Source: Prochlorococcus sp. AG-409-J16
GTDB taxonomy: Bacteria > Cyanobacteriota > Cyanobacteriia > PCC-6307 > Cyanobiaceae
DNA length: 64,000 bases
NCBI GenBank assembly: GCA_003215655.1
Contig: QCKB01000003.1
Span: 1 to 64,000 of the forward strand
Direction of reading: 5' to 3'
The notes beneath the pieces were generated by a model. The model worked only from the letters and a program-made list of their open reading frames with translations. It ran no database searches and was not told where the DNA came from. The position numbers and the translations under genes are program-made. Below, piece after piece: positions 52,606 to 62,816 of this stretch (its first letter is position 1; the number at the start of each line of letters is the position of its first letter).

Positions 52606-53097
52606 CTATTGAATCTTAGGGTCACCAGGGTGTCCCCTAATCGGATCCTCAGGAGGATTCAAGATGGTGGGCATAACAGCATTTTCAGGAAGTTCCAAAC
52701 CAAGCAAATCAACCCAAGCCAATAACCAATTTACGATTGTTGCTCTCCTTGTTCGCCTTGGGAAAAGCTCTGTAATTTGATATCCATCAAAATCTAGTTT
52801 TTTCTTTAGTAGCTGTTTCTTTTCCTTTGGAATGGAGCGAGTGAGATGTATTGAAGCCTTGCGCTGAGTAATAACTTGGGGAGCGTAGGGGAATAATTCG
52901 CTCCACTCAATTGGGGTATGAGGTCCCGCCTTCCAAACAGTCTTATCAAAGTCAAGTGGCTTATAACCAAGTCTTTCCCAGATAAGTTGAGCAACAAATG
53001 TATCGGTAATGCGATCATCAAGAATATTGATCAAAAGAGTCCTGCTCAATGGCCAAAAGTGATCTTTCGATTCAAGGCCCAGAAAAGACAAAGACAA
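52606..53097 (-). CDS. DUF1823 family protein
   Basis: A 163-aa protein matching the cyanobacterial and plastid DUF1823 pattern: VAQLIWERLGYKP, WSELFPYAPQVI, LTRSIPKEKKQLLKK, FDGYQITELFPRRTRRATIVNWLLAW. Function unknown. It starts 44 bp from the divergent dus gene, so the gap should hold both promoters. A 162-bp gap with no visible feature separates it from der. Confidence 0.85.
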   Translation of the reverse strand: MSLSFLGLESKDHFWPLSRTLLINILDDRITDTFVAQLIWERLGYKPLDFDKTVWKAGPHTPIEWSELFPYAPQVITQRKASIHLTRSIPKEKKQLLKKKLDFDGYQITELFPRRTRRATIVNWLLAWVDLLGLELPENAVMPTILNPPEDPIRGHPGDPKIQ

Positions 53098-53141
53098 AAC
53101 CCTCTAAAACTTCTGAACATTAGGTTTCAACTCTCCTTTCA

Positions 53142-54137
53142 ATGACAAAGCTTCCGAATGAAATAAAGCTTTCTGGAAGAGGGAAAGCAAGAGAATTGAA
53201 TTGCCTAGTAATGCAATCACCCTTAGCAGGGGTAAGTGATCAAATTTTTAGAAGTCTTATCAGGCGATGGGCTCCTAACGCCTTATTGTTCACTGAAATG
53301 GTCAATGCAACCAGCATTGAACTAGGACATGGGCTCTGCAAACTAGAAGAAATCGAAACAGAAAAAGGGCCTATAGGCGTCCAACTTTTTGATAATCGCC
53401 CTAGTGCAATGGCCGAAGCCGCTAGACGAGCAGAGGCCTCGGGAGCATTCCTAATAGATATAAATATGGGCTGTCCAGTCCGCAAAGTTGCTTACAAAGG
53501 GCGAGGCAGTGGACTAATTCAAACGCCTGACCTTGCAGCTGAAATAGTAACCAAAGTTGCCAATGCTGTTCAAATCCCTGTTACGGTAAAGACAAGGCTC
53601 GGCTGGTCTACGAAGTCATATGACCCGATTGGCTTTGCCTTGAAATTAGAGTCTGCTGGTGCACAAATGATCACCTTGCATGGCCGAACGCGCGAACAAG
53701 GTTTTACCGGGGAATCCGACTGGAATGCAATCGCTGCAGTTAAAAAAAAGCTGAATATCCCACTTATAGCCAATGGCGATATAGATAGCCCTCATAAAGC
53801 CTTGCAGTGTCTAACTGCCACAAAGGCGGATGGAATCATGATTGGGAGAGGGAGCATGGGAGCCCCTTGGCTGATTGGTCAAATCAATGCAACCATAAAA
53901 AATGAGCCCGTCATACAAACTCCAACCCCAAAAGAAAGGATCCTCTTGGCTCGTGAACAACTAGAAGCCCTGGTTCGAGTAAAAGGTGAGCATGGTCTTT
54001 TAATAGCTAGGAAACACCTCAAATGGACTTGCAAGGGTTTTCCAGGAGATGCAAAACTCAGAAATCAATTAATGCGTGCCCAGTCACTATCAAAGGCAAT
54101 AGAACTGCTAGAGAAGCAAGAAAATCTTCTGGACTAA
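53142..54137 (+). CDS. dus: tRNA-dihydrouridine synthase
   Basis: FMN enzyme reducing uridine in tRNA D-loops, 331 aa. SPLAGVSDQIFRSL, INMGCPVRKVAYKGRGSGLI with the catalytic Cys, VTVKTRLGW, MITLHGRTREQGF and ANGDIDSP plus IMIGRGSMGAPW are Dus signatures in order. The N-terminal 25 residues are longer than in many relatives. It is convergent with cobI. Confidence 0.94.
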   Translation: MTKLPNEIKLSGRGKARELNCLVMQSPLAGVSDQIFRSLIRRWAPNALLFTEMVNATSIELGHGLCKLEEIETEKGPIGVQLFDNRPSAMAEAARRAEASGAFLIDINMGCPVRKVAYKGRGSGLIQTPDLAAEIVTKVANAVQIPVTVKTRLGWSTKSYDPIGFALKLESAGAQMITLHGRTREQGFTGESDWNAIAAVKKKLNIPLIANGDIDSPHKALQCLTATKADGIMIGRGSMGAPWLIGQINATIKNEPVIQTPTPKERILLAREQLEALVRVKGEHGLLIARKHLKWTCKGFPGDAKLRNQLMRAQSLSKAIELLEKQENLLD

Positions 54138-54154
54138 TCAATACTGATTTTCAG

Positions 54155-54931
54155 CTAACCAAGCATTAGCTCTGGCATCACATCTGGCCATCCTTGTCGT
54201 ACAAAGAGCATTGTGAAGTAAGTCCTATCTCCAAAAGGCACATCAATAGCACGTACAACATTCTCTTCAGGCCATCCAACCATCTCAGCAAATAGTGCAT
54301 TCTCAAGAAGATTTCTCTTCTCAAGGAGAGGTCCAACCCAAGACCACCTATGCCCCAACTTCAACAAAATGATGGTTCTTTGAAGGTTTGCTGCTTCATC
54401 GAACAAAGTCTCAAGTAATTGTTGGTCATCTGGAGTAGGCAGTACTAAAAGCTGCTCCTGCTGCAAAGCTAATGGCCATCTACCTACTGCTGCTGCTGCT
54501 GCAAAAGCTGTAATTCCTGGAATTAATCGGACAGGGCAGGCAGGGTTACGTTTCTTCAAATCAATGAGCAAATATGAGCTGGTCGCAAAAAGAGAAACAT
54601 CTCCCTGACAAAGAAAGACCACCTTTTGACCTTTCAAGACTTCATTCGCAACCTGATCACTGGCCTTCCGCCAAGCTTGTTGAAGAAGTTCAGCCTCCTG
54701 AATCATTGGGAAAAAAAGTGGCAGCCTTTTCTGATGATCTTTGATCCAAGGAGAAGCAATTCTCGAAGCCCTTCCTTCGGCATCATGCTTTGAAACTGGA
54801 TAAGCAATAACATTGGCAGATTGAATCTCTTCAACTGCAGCAAGGGTCAATAAAGAAGGAGCACCAGGTCCTACTCCAACAAGTGTTAGGCCTATATGTG
54901 CGTCATGAATTTCTGTCAATTCCGATTTCAC
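54155..54931 (-). CDS. cobI: Precorrin-2 C20-methyltransferase
   Basis: SAM-dependent step of cobalamin ring synthesis, 258 aa. LTLVGVGPGAPSLLTLAAVE is the N-terminal signature, followed by FLCQGDVSLFATSSYL and VRLIPGITAFAAAAA, which match the CobI/CbiL family of tetrapyrrole methylases. Consistent with a cyanobacterium making pseudocobalamin. It stands alone on the minus strand, convergent with dus. Confidence 0.93.
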   Translation of the reverse strand: MKSELTEIHDAHIGLTLVGVGPGAPSLLTLAAVEEIQSANVIAYPVSKHDAEGRASRIASPWIKDHQKRLPLFFPMIQEAELLQQAWRKASDQVANEVLKGQKVVFLCQGDVSLFATSSYLLIDLKKRNPACPVRLIPGITAFAAAAAVGRWPLALQQEQLLVLPTPDDQQLLETLFDEAANLQRTIILLKLGHRWSWVGPLLEKRNLLENALFAEMVGWPEENVVRAIDVPFGDRTYFTMLFVRQGWPDVMPELMLG

Positions 54932-55082
54932 CTCATTAATGTTATTCCTAGGTCTTCACATCCAAAGTACTAAAACACAAAGGGATAGCATTTATTTCTT
55001 GTAATCACAGTTCAAAGCTTCAAAAGCTAACTGTAATTAGAGACAACAGAGCTAACTAAGAAATATTATCGAAAATATAACT

Positions 55083-55697
55083 TCAACTATGCATCCTTGG
55101 TTCAGGATGCAACTCAGAAAGAATAGATGCTTCGACTAGTGCAAGCTCATTTAATCTAGAAAGGATCTCCTGCCTTAGGTAGCGTTTTTCCGCAAGCATC
55201 CAATAACTACAAAAATGCCTTGCTTCGCTCGCCAGCAACCTTGAATACAAATCCCTAAGCTCTTCATCAGGTGAATGAATAGAAAGTATTGACATCCTTT
55301 CGTGACTTCTTGCCTCAATCAATCCAGCCACCAAAAAACTATCAAGCATTCTCTGAGGTTCATGCCTTCGAATCTGTTTAGCTAAAAGGCCTCCATAAGG
55401 CGGGGCTTGAAGAGGTTTGAGATAATGTCCCCTTTTTTTAATCAAAGAAAGAACATACTCAAAATGATCTAACTCCTCTCTTGCGAGTGGGCTTAAAATT
55501 TCAGCGAGACCAGGCTCACATAAATATCGAAACATCAGTTGCAAAGCAGCACCAGCCGCCTTCCTCTCACAATGCGCGTGATCAATCAACAATTCAATTG
55601 GATGGTCAACCACCTGCCTCAACCAAGCATCACTAGTTGAAGAAGCTAACCATTTAATTTTCTGATTTGGATTAATAGGGCCTAACGAACAATGCAT
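55083..55697 (-). CDS. miaE: tRNA 2-methylthio-cis-ribozeatin hydroxylase-like
   Basis: A 204-aa di-iron ferritin-like enzyme. The metal ligands appear as HAHCERKAAG (Glu near residue 44), LAREELDHFEYVL (ExxH) and GLIEARSHERM (ExxxxxxE/H), with ASEARHFCSYW as the last ExxH. MiaE hydroxylates the isopentenyl group of ms2i6A37 in tRNA. It lies 4 bp after aroQ and is probably co-transcribed. Confidence 0.9.
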   Translation of the reverse strand: MHCSLGPINPNQKIKWLASSTSDAWLRQVVDHPIELLIDHAHCERKAAGAALQLMFRYLCEPGLAEILSPLAREELDHFEYVLSLIKKRGHYLKPLQAPPYGGLLAKQIRRHEPQRMLDSFLVAGLIEARSHERMSILSIHSPDEELRDLYSRLLASEARHFCSYWMLAEKRYLRQEILSRLNELALVEASILSELHPEPRMHS

Positions 55698-55701
55698 TTA
55701 T

Positions 55702-56142
55702 CTAATTTGCTTGGCGTAAATAAAAAATCAGCCCTTCTAAAGCAAGACGATAGCTATATGCACCAAAACCACTAACAATGCCCACTGCCTTATCAGCTAG
55801 ATAGGAATGATGACGAAATTGCTCTCGAGAGCTGGTATTGCTCAAGTGCAATTCAACGTATGGGATTCCAGTGCCAAGTAATGCATCTCTCAAGGCAATG
55901 GAAGAGTGTGTATATGCACCTGCATTGATCAGGATTCCTTCAATCTTTCCTATTGACTGATGAATCCGTTCAACCAATGCGCCTTCAAAATTAGTTTGAA
56001 AACACTCAAGCTGGATACCTTCGGTATCAGAAAAAGACTTCAAATCTTTTTCTATCTCTTCAAGTGAGGTTGAGCCATAAAGGCCAGGCTCTCTTTGCCC
56101 AAGGAGATTGAGATTGGGGCCATTAAGGAGCAAGAGGCGCAT
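55702..56142 (-). CDS. aroQ: Type II 3-dehydroquinate dehydratase
   Basis: Third step of the shikimate pathway. The 146-aa protein starts [21 protein letters not shown] with the catalytic Tyr. [16 protein letters not shown] and [20 protein letters not shown], whose His is catalytic, complete the signature. Typical dodecameric family length. It starts just left of the tRNA pair and reads away from it. Confidence 0.95.
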   Translation of the reverse strand: MRLLLLNGPNLNLLGQREPGLYGSTSLEEIEKDLKSFSDTEGIQLECFQTNFEGALVERIHQSIGKIEGILINAGAYTHSSIALRDALLGTGIPYVELHLSNTSSREQFRHHSYLADKAVGIVSGFGAYSYRLALEGLIFYLRQAN

Positions 56143-56247
56143 TTCCTGGCGATAAGAACGCTAATTGGATCGTATCGATCCTTACAAGAAGACTCAATGG
56201 ATTAACGGAATTGGGTACCTTTTGCTGATATGGTTTAACTGTGGTTC

Positions 56248-56329
56248 GGGTCGGTGCCCGAGTGGTTAATGGGGGCGGACTGTAAATCCGCTGGCTCTGC
56301 CTACGTTGGTTCAAATCCAACCCGGCCCA
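56248..56329 (+). tRNA. tRNA-Tyr (GTA)
   Basis: An 82-nt class II tRNA. Acceptor arms GGGTCGG (56248-56254) and CCGGCCC (56322-56328) pair with one G-T. The anticodon stem-loop GCGGA-CTGTAAA-TCCGC has GTA at 56282-56284. A long variable arm is present. The T-arm reads GTTGG-TTCAAAT-CCAAC. The discriminator is A and the CCA is not encoded. Confidence 0.95.
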
Positions 56330-56340
56330 CCTTTCCACAC

Positions 56341-56412
<72 letters not shown>

Positions 56413-56600
56413 CTGCCCAAAACCTCTCCGGCACAAGGGGTTTGCAAAGTAATCGTAAATATAGACCAGCTAACTAAAAACTATATGCCCTAAAGACTTC
56501 CAGGCATTGGAGAAGGCACAGGTTCAAACTTAGCCGGGCATCCTTAGCAAGGCATAAGTTCTCAAGAAGAGTAGCAATATATGCAGGAGGAAGGCATATT

Positions 56601-58073
56601 TTAAAAGAATATCACTGCAGACTGAGGGGATAACAATGAGTGACTTACTTGAAAAGTCCCTACTATTACTTGGTAGTTAGAAGAAAGTTGTTTTATCTGG
56701 AGAGATGAACTCCTGTTTCGATTTATCCAAATAGATAAAGAAGGTTTTTGGGAAAGTGATGAATTCTTCTCTGTATCAGAATAAATAAAGAGTCCGTCTA
56801 CTCCTATGGATTCCCACTGCATACTCTCCCTCAAAGAAACTGGCAAAATCTCTCGTAGCCGACATAAAGACTGAATATATTCCCTTAAATCTAAATCCCA
56901 AGGTTTATCCCAAGGGAAACTTTCTCTACAAGCAGGTTCTTCTCCACCTTGCAACCCCACCTCAGTACCATAATAAATACATGGCGCCCCTGGATATAAA
57001 AAAAGCATAAACAGTGCTATTTTTAAAGAATACAAATCACCCTTAAGTGTATTTAGTGCTCTAGGGACATCATGACTATCTAATAAATTAAATTGGCATC
57101 TGTTTATTTCAGAGGAATACCACTCAGAAGTTGTTTTTAAAACATCTAAGAATTCCTGAGAATCAAAACTTCGAAGTGGGTACGAAGGGTTAGTATAAGT
57201 CTTATTTAAATTTGAGCCTGCCACCCAACAGAGCGTACTCCAGCCCAGCCTGTAATTCATAACCCCATCAAATAGACTCCTATTCAACCAGGGCCTTGCA
57301 TCGCCCCAAACCTCTCCAACAATCCATATATCTGGACTTAATGATTTAACTTTTTGACGGAATTCTACCCAAAAATCTATAGGCAACTCATCAGGGACAT
57401 CAAGTCTCCATCCATCGATACCTTGCTCAATCCAGTAACAAGCAACTCTTATTAAATAATCACGAACGGGTGGATGATGGTGATTGAACTTCGGCAAGGC
57501 TGGATCATTCCACCAACATCCATAACCACAGTCTTCTCGATCATTTGGATAAGGGCAAAGAGGCCATTTATATATATGGAACCAATCCTTATAAGGTGAA
57601 TCTTGACCATTCTCTAATAAATGATTAAAAGGCCAAAAACCTCTACTACAATGATTAAATACTCCATCTAAAATAATTCGCATTTGTCTTTGATGAAGAG
57701 ATTCAATCAAAGACTGCAATGCAAGGTTACCTCCAAGAAGAGGGTCTACCTTAAAATAATCATATGTGTGATATCGATGATTGGCCGTTGAGCTAAATAC
57801 TGGATTTAAATAGATACAATTAACTCCTAACGATTCAAGATAATCAAGAGAGTCAATTACCCCATAAAGATCTCCCCCATGAAAGCCTTGTGTTTTAGGG
57901 TCTGAGCCCCACTCTCTTAAAGTCAAAGGAGACTGTTCCTCAACTCTCCCGCTTCGCCTAAACCGATCAGGGAAGATCTGATAAACAACAGAGTTAGCTA
58001 CCCACTCAGGAGTAGTGAGATCAAAATTGTTTTGTTGTATGACCTTTGCAGAATTTGTTCCCACAGCTAGCAC
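56601..58073 (-). CDS. GH13 alpha-amylase family protein (neopullulanase/maltogenic type)
   Basis: A 490-aa glycoside hydrolase. VYQIFPDRF opens the barrel. CIYLNPVFSS, LDGVFNHCSRGFW (region I), GWRLDVPDE (region II, nucleophile Asp), IVGEVWGD (region III, acid Glu) and LLDSHDVPRAL (region IV) are complete. The pattern is nearest to cyclomaltodextrinase or neopullulanase enzymes lacking the N-terminal domain. It probably trims alpha-glucans. The GTG start at 58073 is divergent from glpK with an 18-bp gap. Confidence 0.88.
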   Translation of the reverse strand: MLAVGTNSAKVIQQNNFDLTTPEWVANSVVYQIFPDRFRRSGRVEEQSPLTLREWGSDPKTQGFHGGDLYGVIDSLDYLESLGVNCIYLNPVFSSTANHRYHTYDYFKVDPLLGGNLALQSLIESLHQRQMRIILDGVFNHCSRGFWPFNHLLENGQDSPYKDWFHIYKWPLCPYPNDREDCGYGCWWNDPALPKFNHHHPPVRDYLIRVACYWIEQGIDGWRLDVPDELPIDFWVEFRQKVKSLSPDIWIVGEVWGDARPWLNRSLFDGVMNYRLGWSTLCWVAGSNLNKTYTNPSYPLRSFDSQEFLDVLKTTSEWYSSEINRCQFNLLDSHDVPRALNTLKGDLYSLKIALFMLFLYPGAPCIYYGTEVGLQGGEEPACRESFPWDKPWDLDLREYIQSLCRLREILPVSLRESMQWESIGVDGLFIYSDTEKNSSLSQKPSLSIWINRNRSSSLQIKQLSSNYQVIVGTFQVSHSLLSPQSAVIFF

Positions 58074-58091
58074 TTAATAAACACAAAAAAC

Positions 58092-59600
58092 ATGGCGCAA
58101 GAGCCACTCATCCTTTCTCTTGATCAAGGGACCAGCAGTTCAAGAGCCACTTTATTCAATTCAACTGGCTTACTTATAGCTAGCGCAAGCGCTCCGCTCG
58201 AAATTCACTATCCCTCTGACGGATGGGTTGAACAAGACCCATTGGCAATCTGGATCAGTCAGCTAGAGGCAATGAAAAGCCTCGAGGAACAACTATCAGA
58301 TGACCAACTTAAGTCAATTATTAGCTGTGGGATTACGAATCAACGAGAAACAACCATCCTTTGGAGACGTAGCACTGGAAAGCCATGTGGCCCTGCATTG
58401 GTTTGGCAAGATGGACGAACAACTGATCTTTGTAATAAGTGGAAAATTGAAGGACTAGAAGAAAATTGGAAAAAAAAGACAGGTCTCCTTTTAGACCCTT
58501 ACTTCAGTGCAAGCAAAATTCAATGGCTACTTCTTAATCAACCTGAAGCAGCCCAAGCATCTATTGACGATGACTTGTGCTTTGGGACCGTGGAAAGCTG
58601 GTTGCTTTGGCACCTCACAAAAGGAACTCGACACTGCTCAGACATGAGCAATGCAAGCAGAACATTATTAATGGACCTACAAAAACTTGAATGGGTTGAG
58701 GAGTTTTGTGAAACAGTCGGCATCTCATTAAATGCTCTACCTGAATTAGTTCCCTGCCGTGGACATTTTGGGTCGATCGAAAAAGGTTTACCCTTCGCAG
58801 GTACCCCTATTAACGCTCTGCTAGGAGACCAACAAGCGGCCACACTTGGGCAACTATGCCTTAACACAGGAGAAGCAAAATGCACCTATGGGACTGGTGC
58901 ATTTCTTGTTGTAAACACTGGGAACAAAATCTTTAGGTCCAACGCCGGGCTTCTAAGCACTCTTGGATGGACAGATGCGAATGGTTCTCCCACTTACTGC
59001 CTTGAGGGGAGCCTCTTTAATGCAGGCACAGTTGTCCAATGGCTAAGAGATGGCTTAGGCCTTATCAAAAACGCAGAGCAAATCAATGACCTCGCAGAAA
59101 CTGTAGAAGATTCTGCTGGAGTAATGCTTGTTCCAGCCTTCACAGGGTGGGGGACTCCTCATTGGGATCCAAGCGCAAGAGGGTTGATAATTGGACTCAC
59201 AAGAGACAGTAAAAGCGGACATATCGCCAGGGCTGCGCTAGAGGGAATTGCCTTATCAGTAGCAACTCTTGTTCAACTCGCAGAAGATTCTCTTGGGAAT
59301 AAATTAGGGGAGTTGGCAGTTGATGGAGGAGCCGCCGCATCTAACCCTTTACTTCAAGCCCAGGCAAATACAACTGGTCTAGAAATTCGCAGACCAAATA
59401 ATCTTGAAAGCACTGCAAAAGGAGTTGCCTTACTTGCAGGAGTTGAAGCAGGAGCAATAAATGATCTAAAAGCTTTAGTCGAGAACAAACAAACCTCTAG
59501 TGAAGTATTTATGCCAAACATGGATAAGGTAGATCGAGAGAAGCTAATGAATCGATGGGATGAAGCTGTAAAAAGAAGCCTCAGGTGGCATGGAAAATAA
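58092..59600 (+). CDS. glpK: Glycerol kinase
   Basis: Phosphorylates glycerol to glycerol-3-phosphate, 502 aa. LSLDQGTSSSRATLF is the N-terminal ATP-fold signature, followed by WVEQDPLAIW, GITNQRETTILWRR, ALVWQDGRTTDLC and TGAFLVVNTG, and the C-terminal GLTRDSKSGHIARAALEG and LAVDGGAAASNPLLQ. All substrate-contact motifs look intact. It overlaps glpD by 11 bp. Confidence 0.95.
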   Translation: MAQEPLILSLDQGTSSSRATLFNSTGLLIASASAPLEIHYPSDGWVEQDPLAIWISQLEAMKSLEEQLSDDQLKSIISCGITNQRETTILWRRSTGKPCGPALVWQDGRTTDLCNKWKIEGLEENWKKKTGLLLDPYFSASKIQWLLLNQPEAAQASIDDDLCFGTVESWLLWHLTKGTRHCSDMSNASRTLLMDLQKLEWVEEFCETVGISLNALPELVPCRGHFGSIEKGLPFAGTPINALLGDQQAATLGQLCLNTGEAKCTYGTGAFLVVNTGNKIFRSNAGLLSTLGWTDANGSPTYCLEGSLFNAGTVVQWLRDGLGLIKNAEQINDLAETVEDSAGVMLVPAFTGWGTPHWDPSARGLIIGLTRDSKSGHIARAALEGIALSVATLVQLAEDSLGNKLGELAVDGGAAASNPLLQAQANTTGLEIRRPNNLESTAKGVALLAGVEAGAINDLKALVENKQTSSEVFMPNMDKVDREKLMNRWDEAVKRSLRWHGK

Positions 59601-61155
59601 CAACTATGACCTTCTAGTTATTGGTGCAGGCGCAAGCGGAGCAACTATTGCCTATGAAGCAACAAGGCGAGGTTTAAAAGTAGCTCTTCTGGATGCTGGT
59701 GACATTGGAGGAGAAACGAGCTGCAGAAGCACAAAGCTTTTACATGGAGGCGTTAGATATCTCGAATTGGCTTTCAAAACTCTAGATCTTGCTCAATTAC
59801 AACTAGTAAGAGAAGCCTTAATAGAAAGAAGTTTTTGGCTGAATCATGCACCATTCCTTGCACATCGACTAGAGCTAGCACTACCTTGCGAAAACATTTT
59901 AGAGCTTAGTTACTACAGGATGGGGCTTGGACTTTATGAAGTTCTTTCTGGGGAAAGGAATATTGGAAGCAGCCGAATCCTATCTTCTAAAGAGTTAAAT
60001 AGAGCCCTCCCAAACTTACAGAATGGCTCCATGGGAGGCATTGCATATAGTGATGGACAATTTAATGACGCACGTCTGAATTTGCTGTTGGCCTTAACAG
60101 CTGAAAGAGCAGGTGCTGTAATTAAAACTAGATGCAAAGTAGTTGCTTTTAAAAAGAATTCAAAAGGCAAAATTTGTGGGGCAGTTAGCGAAGACCATTT
60201 AGGCAATCAAGAAGAATGGAACTCAAAAGTTTTTATTAATGCGGCTGGAAACCAAGTAGATCTAATCCGTCAAATGGCTGAGCCTTCGACCAGACAGCGG
60301 ATGCTAACAAGTCGAGGGGTTCATATCGTTTTAGAAGAAAATCTTTGTCCTAAAGGGATGGGGGTCTTACTTCCTAGCACTGAAGATGGAAGAGTTTTAT
60401 TTATATTGCCCTTCTTTGGAAGAACTCAAGTAGGGACAACTGACACACCTTGTCAGATTAGCGATGCAAAGTCCGCGTCTTTAAATGAGAAAGAGTATCT
60501 AACTAGGCATGTAAAACTTTGGTTCCCAGATATAGACAATCCAACTATAAAAAGTTGCTGGGCTGGAGGGCGTCCGCTTCTAAGACCCTTGGATAATCAG
60601 ATAAAAAGTAGCAGGGTTGTCAGAGAACATGAAATTGAAACTCTTCCAAGCGGGTTAATAAGTGCACTGGGAGGGAAATGGACAACTTGCAGGTCAATTG
60701 CAAAAGACGCACTTAAAGCCATAGAGAACTCACTTGGGGAAAGTCTTCTCCCAGCAAAATATTTGCCAATAATTGGATCAAGCCATAATCAAGCCCGAAC
60801 AAAAGAGTTACTTACAAAGCAAAAACTTCAACTCAGAGAGTCTCTGCCTAACTCTCCTTTACGCGAAAAGCAAATAACTCATCTTCAGTCAAGCTATGGC
60901 CTCGAATCACTTGAAATAATAATGAAAAGTTCAGAGAAACAAAGAGAAGTACTTAATCCAATAATCCCAATTTGCGAAGCAGAGATTAATCATTCAATCA
61001 TCAATGAACATGCCAAGAGTTCAACTGATATATTGTCCCGAAGATGCAGGCTTGCCATGGTTGACATAAAAGAGGCAGAGAAATTGGTCTCAATAACAAA
61101 CAAACACTTAAGTATCAACAATCTTCCAGTAGAAGAATTAAATCTAGAGAAATAA
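59590..61155 (+). CDS. glpD: FAD-dependent glycerol-3-phosphate dehydrogenase
   Basis: Oxidises glycerol-3-phosphate to DHAP, passing electrons to quinone. The 521-aa protein starts with the FAD motif VIGAGASGATIAYEATRRG and continues TSCRSTKLLHGGVRYLE, the GlpD signature. LILPFFGRTQVGTTDTP-like sequence (FILPFFGRTQVGTTDT) and ALGGKWTTCRSIA are present. The C-terminal helical domain is complete. It converges with the TreS-like gene after 8 bp. Confidence 0.94.
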   Translation: MENNNYDLLVIGAGASGATIAYEATRRGLKVALLDAGDIGGETSCRSTKLLHGGVRYLELAFKTLDLAQLQLVREALIERSFWLNHAPFLAHRLELALPCENILELSYYRMGLGLYEVLSGERNIGSSRILSSKELNRALPNLQNGSMGGIAYSDGQFNDARLNLLLALTAERAGAVIKTRCKVVAFKKNSKGKICGAVSEDHLGNQEEWNSKVFINAAGNQVDLIRQMAEPSTRQRMLTSRGVHIVLEENLCPKGMGVLLPSTEDGRVLFILPFFGRTQVGTTDTPCQISDAKSASLNEKEYLTRHVKLWFPDIDNPTIKSCWAGGRPLLRPLDNQIKSSRVVREHEIETLPSGLISALGGKWTTCRSIAKDALKAIENSLGESLLPAKYLPIIGSSHNQARTKELLTKQKLQLRESLPNSPLREKQITHLQSSYGLESLEIIMKSSEKQREVLNPIIPICEAEINHSIINEHAKSSTDILSRRCRLAMVDIKEAEKLVSITNKHLSINNLPVEELNLEK

Positions 61156-61163
61156 AATATTAT

Positions 61164-62816
61164 TTACTTTGTTTCTTCGACTTCGCCTATCAACCACCAA
61201 TTAAATCCATAAGAAGATAAATAAACAAACCATTTTTCATTAGCTTCTGGATAGTAGCAACCCCAAAGAACTTCTCGAGTACTAGCGCCCTCCCAACGAC
61301 TTAAATCCAAGTGAAATGATGCCCCTGCAGCCGAAAGGTTCGCAGCTACCAAAACTGTCATATTTTTAATGTATCTAACAAACACAAGCACACTGGGATG
61401 ACCCGAGTCCAAGATCTCAAATCCTCCTGCTTGCAAAGCAGGTAAAAGGCGCCTACAGGTCAGCATGCGTCTATGCCAATTAAGTAATGAGCCAGGAAGG
61501 TGCTTCTGAACCTCTACATTTACAACCCTATAGTCATAGCCTGGCGCAGTAATAGGTGGCAGGACTAATAAAGGGTCTGGAGCAGTAGAGAATCCGCCAT
61601 TCCTTCCAGGCGTCCAAGCCATAGGCGTTCGGTTGGGATCCCTATCTCTTAAGCCAGGCCAGTCGCCCATCCCGAGCTCGTCTCCGTAATAAATACAAGG
61701 CATCCCTGGCAAGCTATAAATCAGTGCGTGCAGCAAGCGATTCGCTCTTGGGTCACCATTTAAAAGAGGAGCTAAACGACGATTAATCCCCCAATTAAGC
61801 CAATGACCATTTCCCTGATGCAATCCAGCCCGAATACTCTGAATCACCTCTTCAGGGACCAAATGACCATCTCCTAGCCAAAGTTCATCGTGATTTCTTA
61901 ATGGCAACGCCCAACAAGAGCCAGGCGCAACTTCTTGAGCTTTGTTTAGACATAAGCCAAGGTTTTTCGAGTTCCCACTTGCAACTCCAGCAAACAATTG
62001 AGCTGTTAATTCAAAATTAAATGCAGCATGAAGCTCATCTTCAGCCAAATAAGGTGCTGCTTCTTCAACAGGCTGGATAGCCTCAGCCAACAACAACACA
62101 TCCTTCCCAGAGTTATCAACAAAAGTACGTACTTTCCGAAGGAAATCGTGCGTTTGTTCTAAGCCCTCACAACGTGACTCCTCAGCCTCAAAGAGAAATG
62201 GGACTGCATCTAAGCGAAAACCGTCCACTCCTTTCTGAAGCCAAAAATCAACGACCCCAAGCATTTGTTCCTGAACCCAAGGGTTCTCATAATTAAGATC
62301 TGGCTGATGTCTTAAAAAGCGGTGCAAATAATACTGACCAGCGACCTCGTCCCATTCCCAATTAGAAGTCTCAAAATTTCTAAATAAGATAGGTGCTTCT
62401 GCATAACGATTTGGATCATCACTCCAGACATATACGTCCCGCTCGGGGCTACCTTTAGGGGCCCACCTAGCTCTCTGAAACCAAGGGTGAAGATGACTGG
62501 TGTGATTAAGAACAAGATCAAGGATTACTTTTATTCCCTGCGCATGGGCAGATGTAAGGAAGCGGTGAAACGCTGCCAAATCACCTAGTTCAGGGTGAAT
62601 GTTCTTGAAATCAGTTATGTCATAACCACCATCCTGCAAAGGAGATGGGTAAATAGGCGTAAGCCAAATTGCATCCACTCCCAACCATCGCAAATAGCTC
62701 AACCTGCCCGACAATCCCTTTAGGTCGCCAATCCCATCTCCATCCCCATCGGAATAGCTCCTAGGGATCAATTGATAAACAACTGCTCCTTCCCACCAAG
62801 AAACGCTTGTGACCAT
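61164..62816 (-). CDS. GH13 trehalose synthase-like or alpha-glucosidase-like protein
   Basis: About 550 aa. VVYQLIPRSYSDGDGDGIGDLKGL opens the barrel. LDLVLNHTSHLHPWF, GFRLDAVPFL (nucleophile Asp), LLAEAIQP (acid Glu) and LRNHDEL complete the GH13 set. The DDPNRYAEAPILF and WDEVAGQYYLHRF segments resemble trehalose synthase and oligo-1,6-glucosidase subfamilies. The exact reaction is uncertain. I prefer ATG 62816 over TTG 62825 because a GGAGG lies just upstream. Confidence 0.85.
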   Translation of the reverse strand: MVTSVSWWEGAVVYQLIPRSYSDGDGDGIGDLKGLSGRLSYLRWLGVDAIWLTPIYPSPLQDGGYDITDFKNIHPELGDLAAFHRFLTSAHAQGIKVILDLVLNHTSHLHPWFQRARWAPKGSPERDVYVWSDDPNRYAEAPILFRNFETSNWEWDEVAGQYYLHRFLRHQPDLNYENPWVQEQMLGVVDFWLQKGVDGFRLDAVPFLFEAEESRCEGLEQTHDFLRKVRTFVDNSGKDVLLLAEAIQPVEEAAPYLAEDELHAAFNFELTAQLFAGVASGNSKNLGLCLNKAQEVAPGSCWALPLRNHDELWLGDGHLVPEEVIQSIRAGLHQGNGHWLNWGINRRLAPLLNGDPRANRLLHALIYSLPGMPCIYYGDELGMGDWPGLRDRDPNRTPMAWTPGRNGGFSTAPDPLLVLPPITAPGYDYRVVNVEVQKHLPGSLLNWHRRMLTCRRLLPALQAGGFEILDSGHPSVLVFVRYIKNMTVLVAANLSAAGASFHLDLSRWEGASTREVLWGCYYPEANEKWFVYLSSYGFNWWLIGEVEETK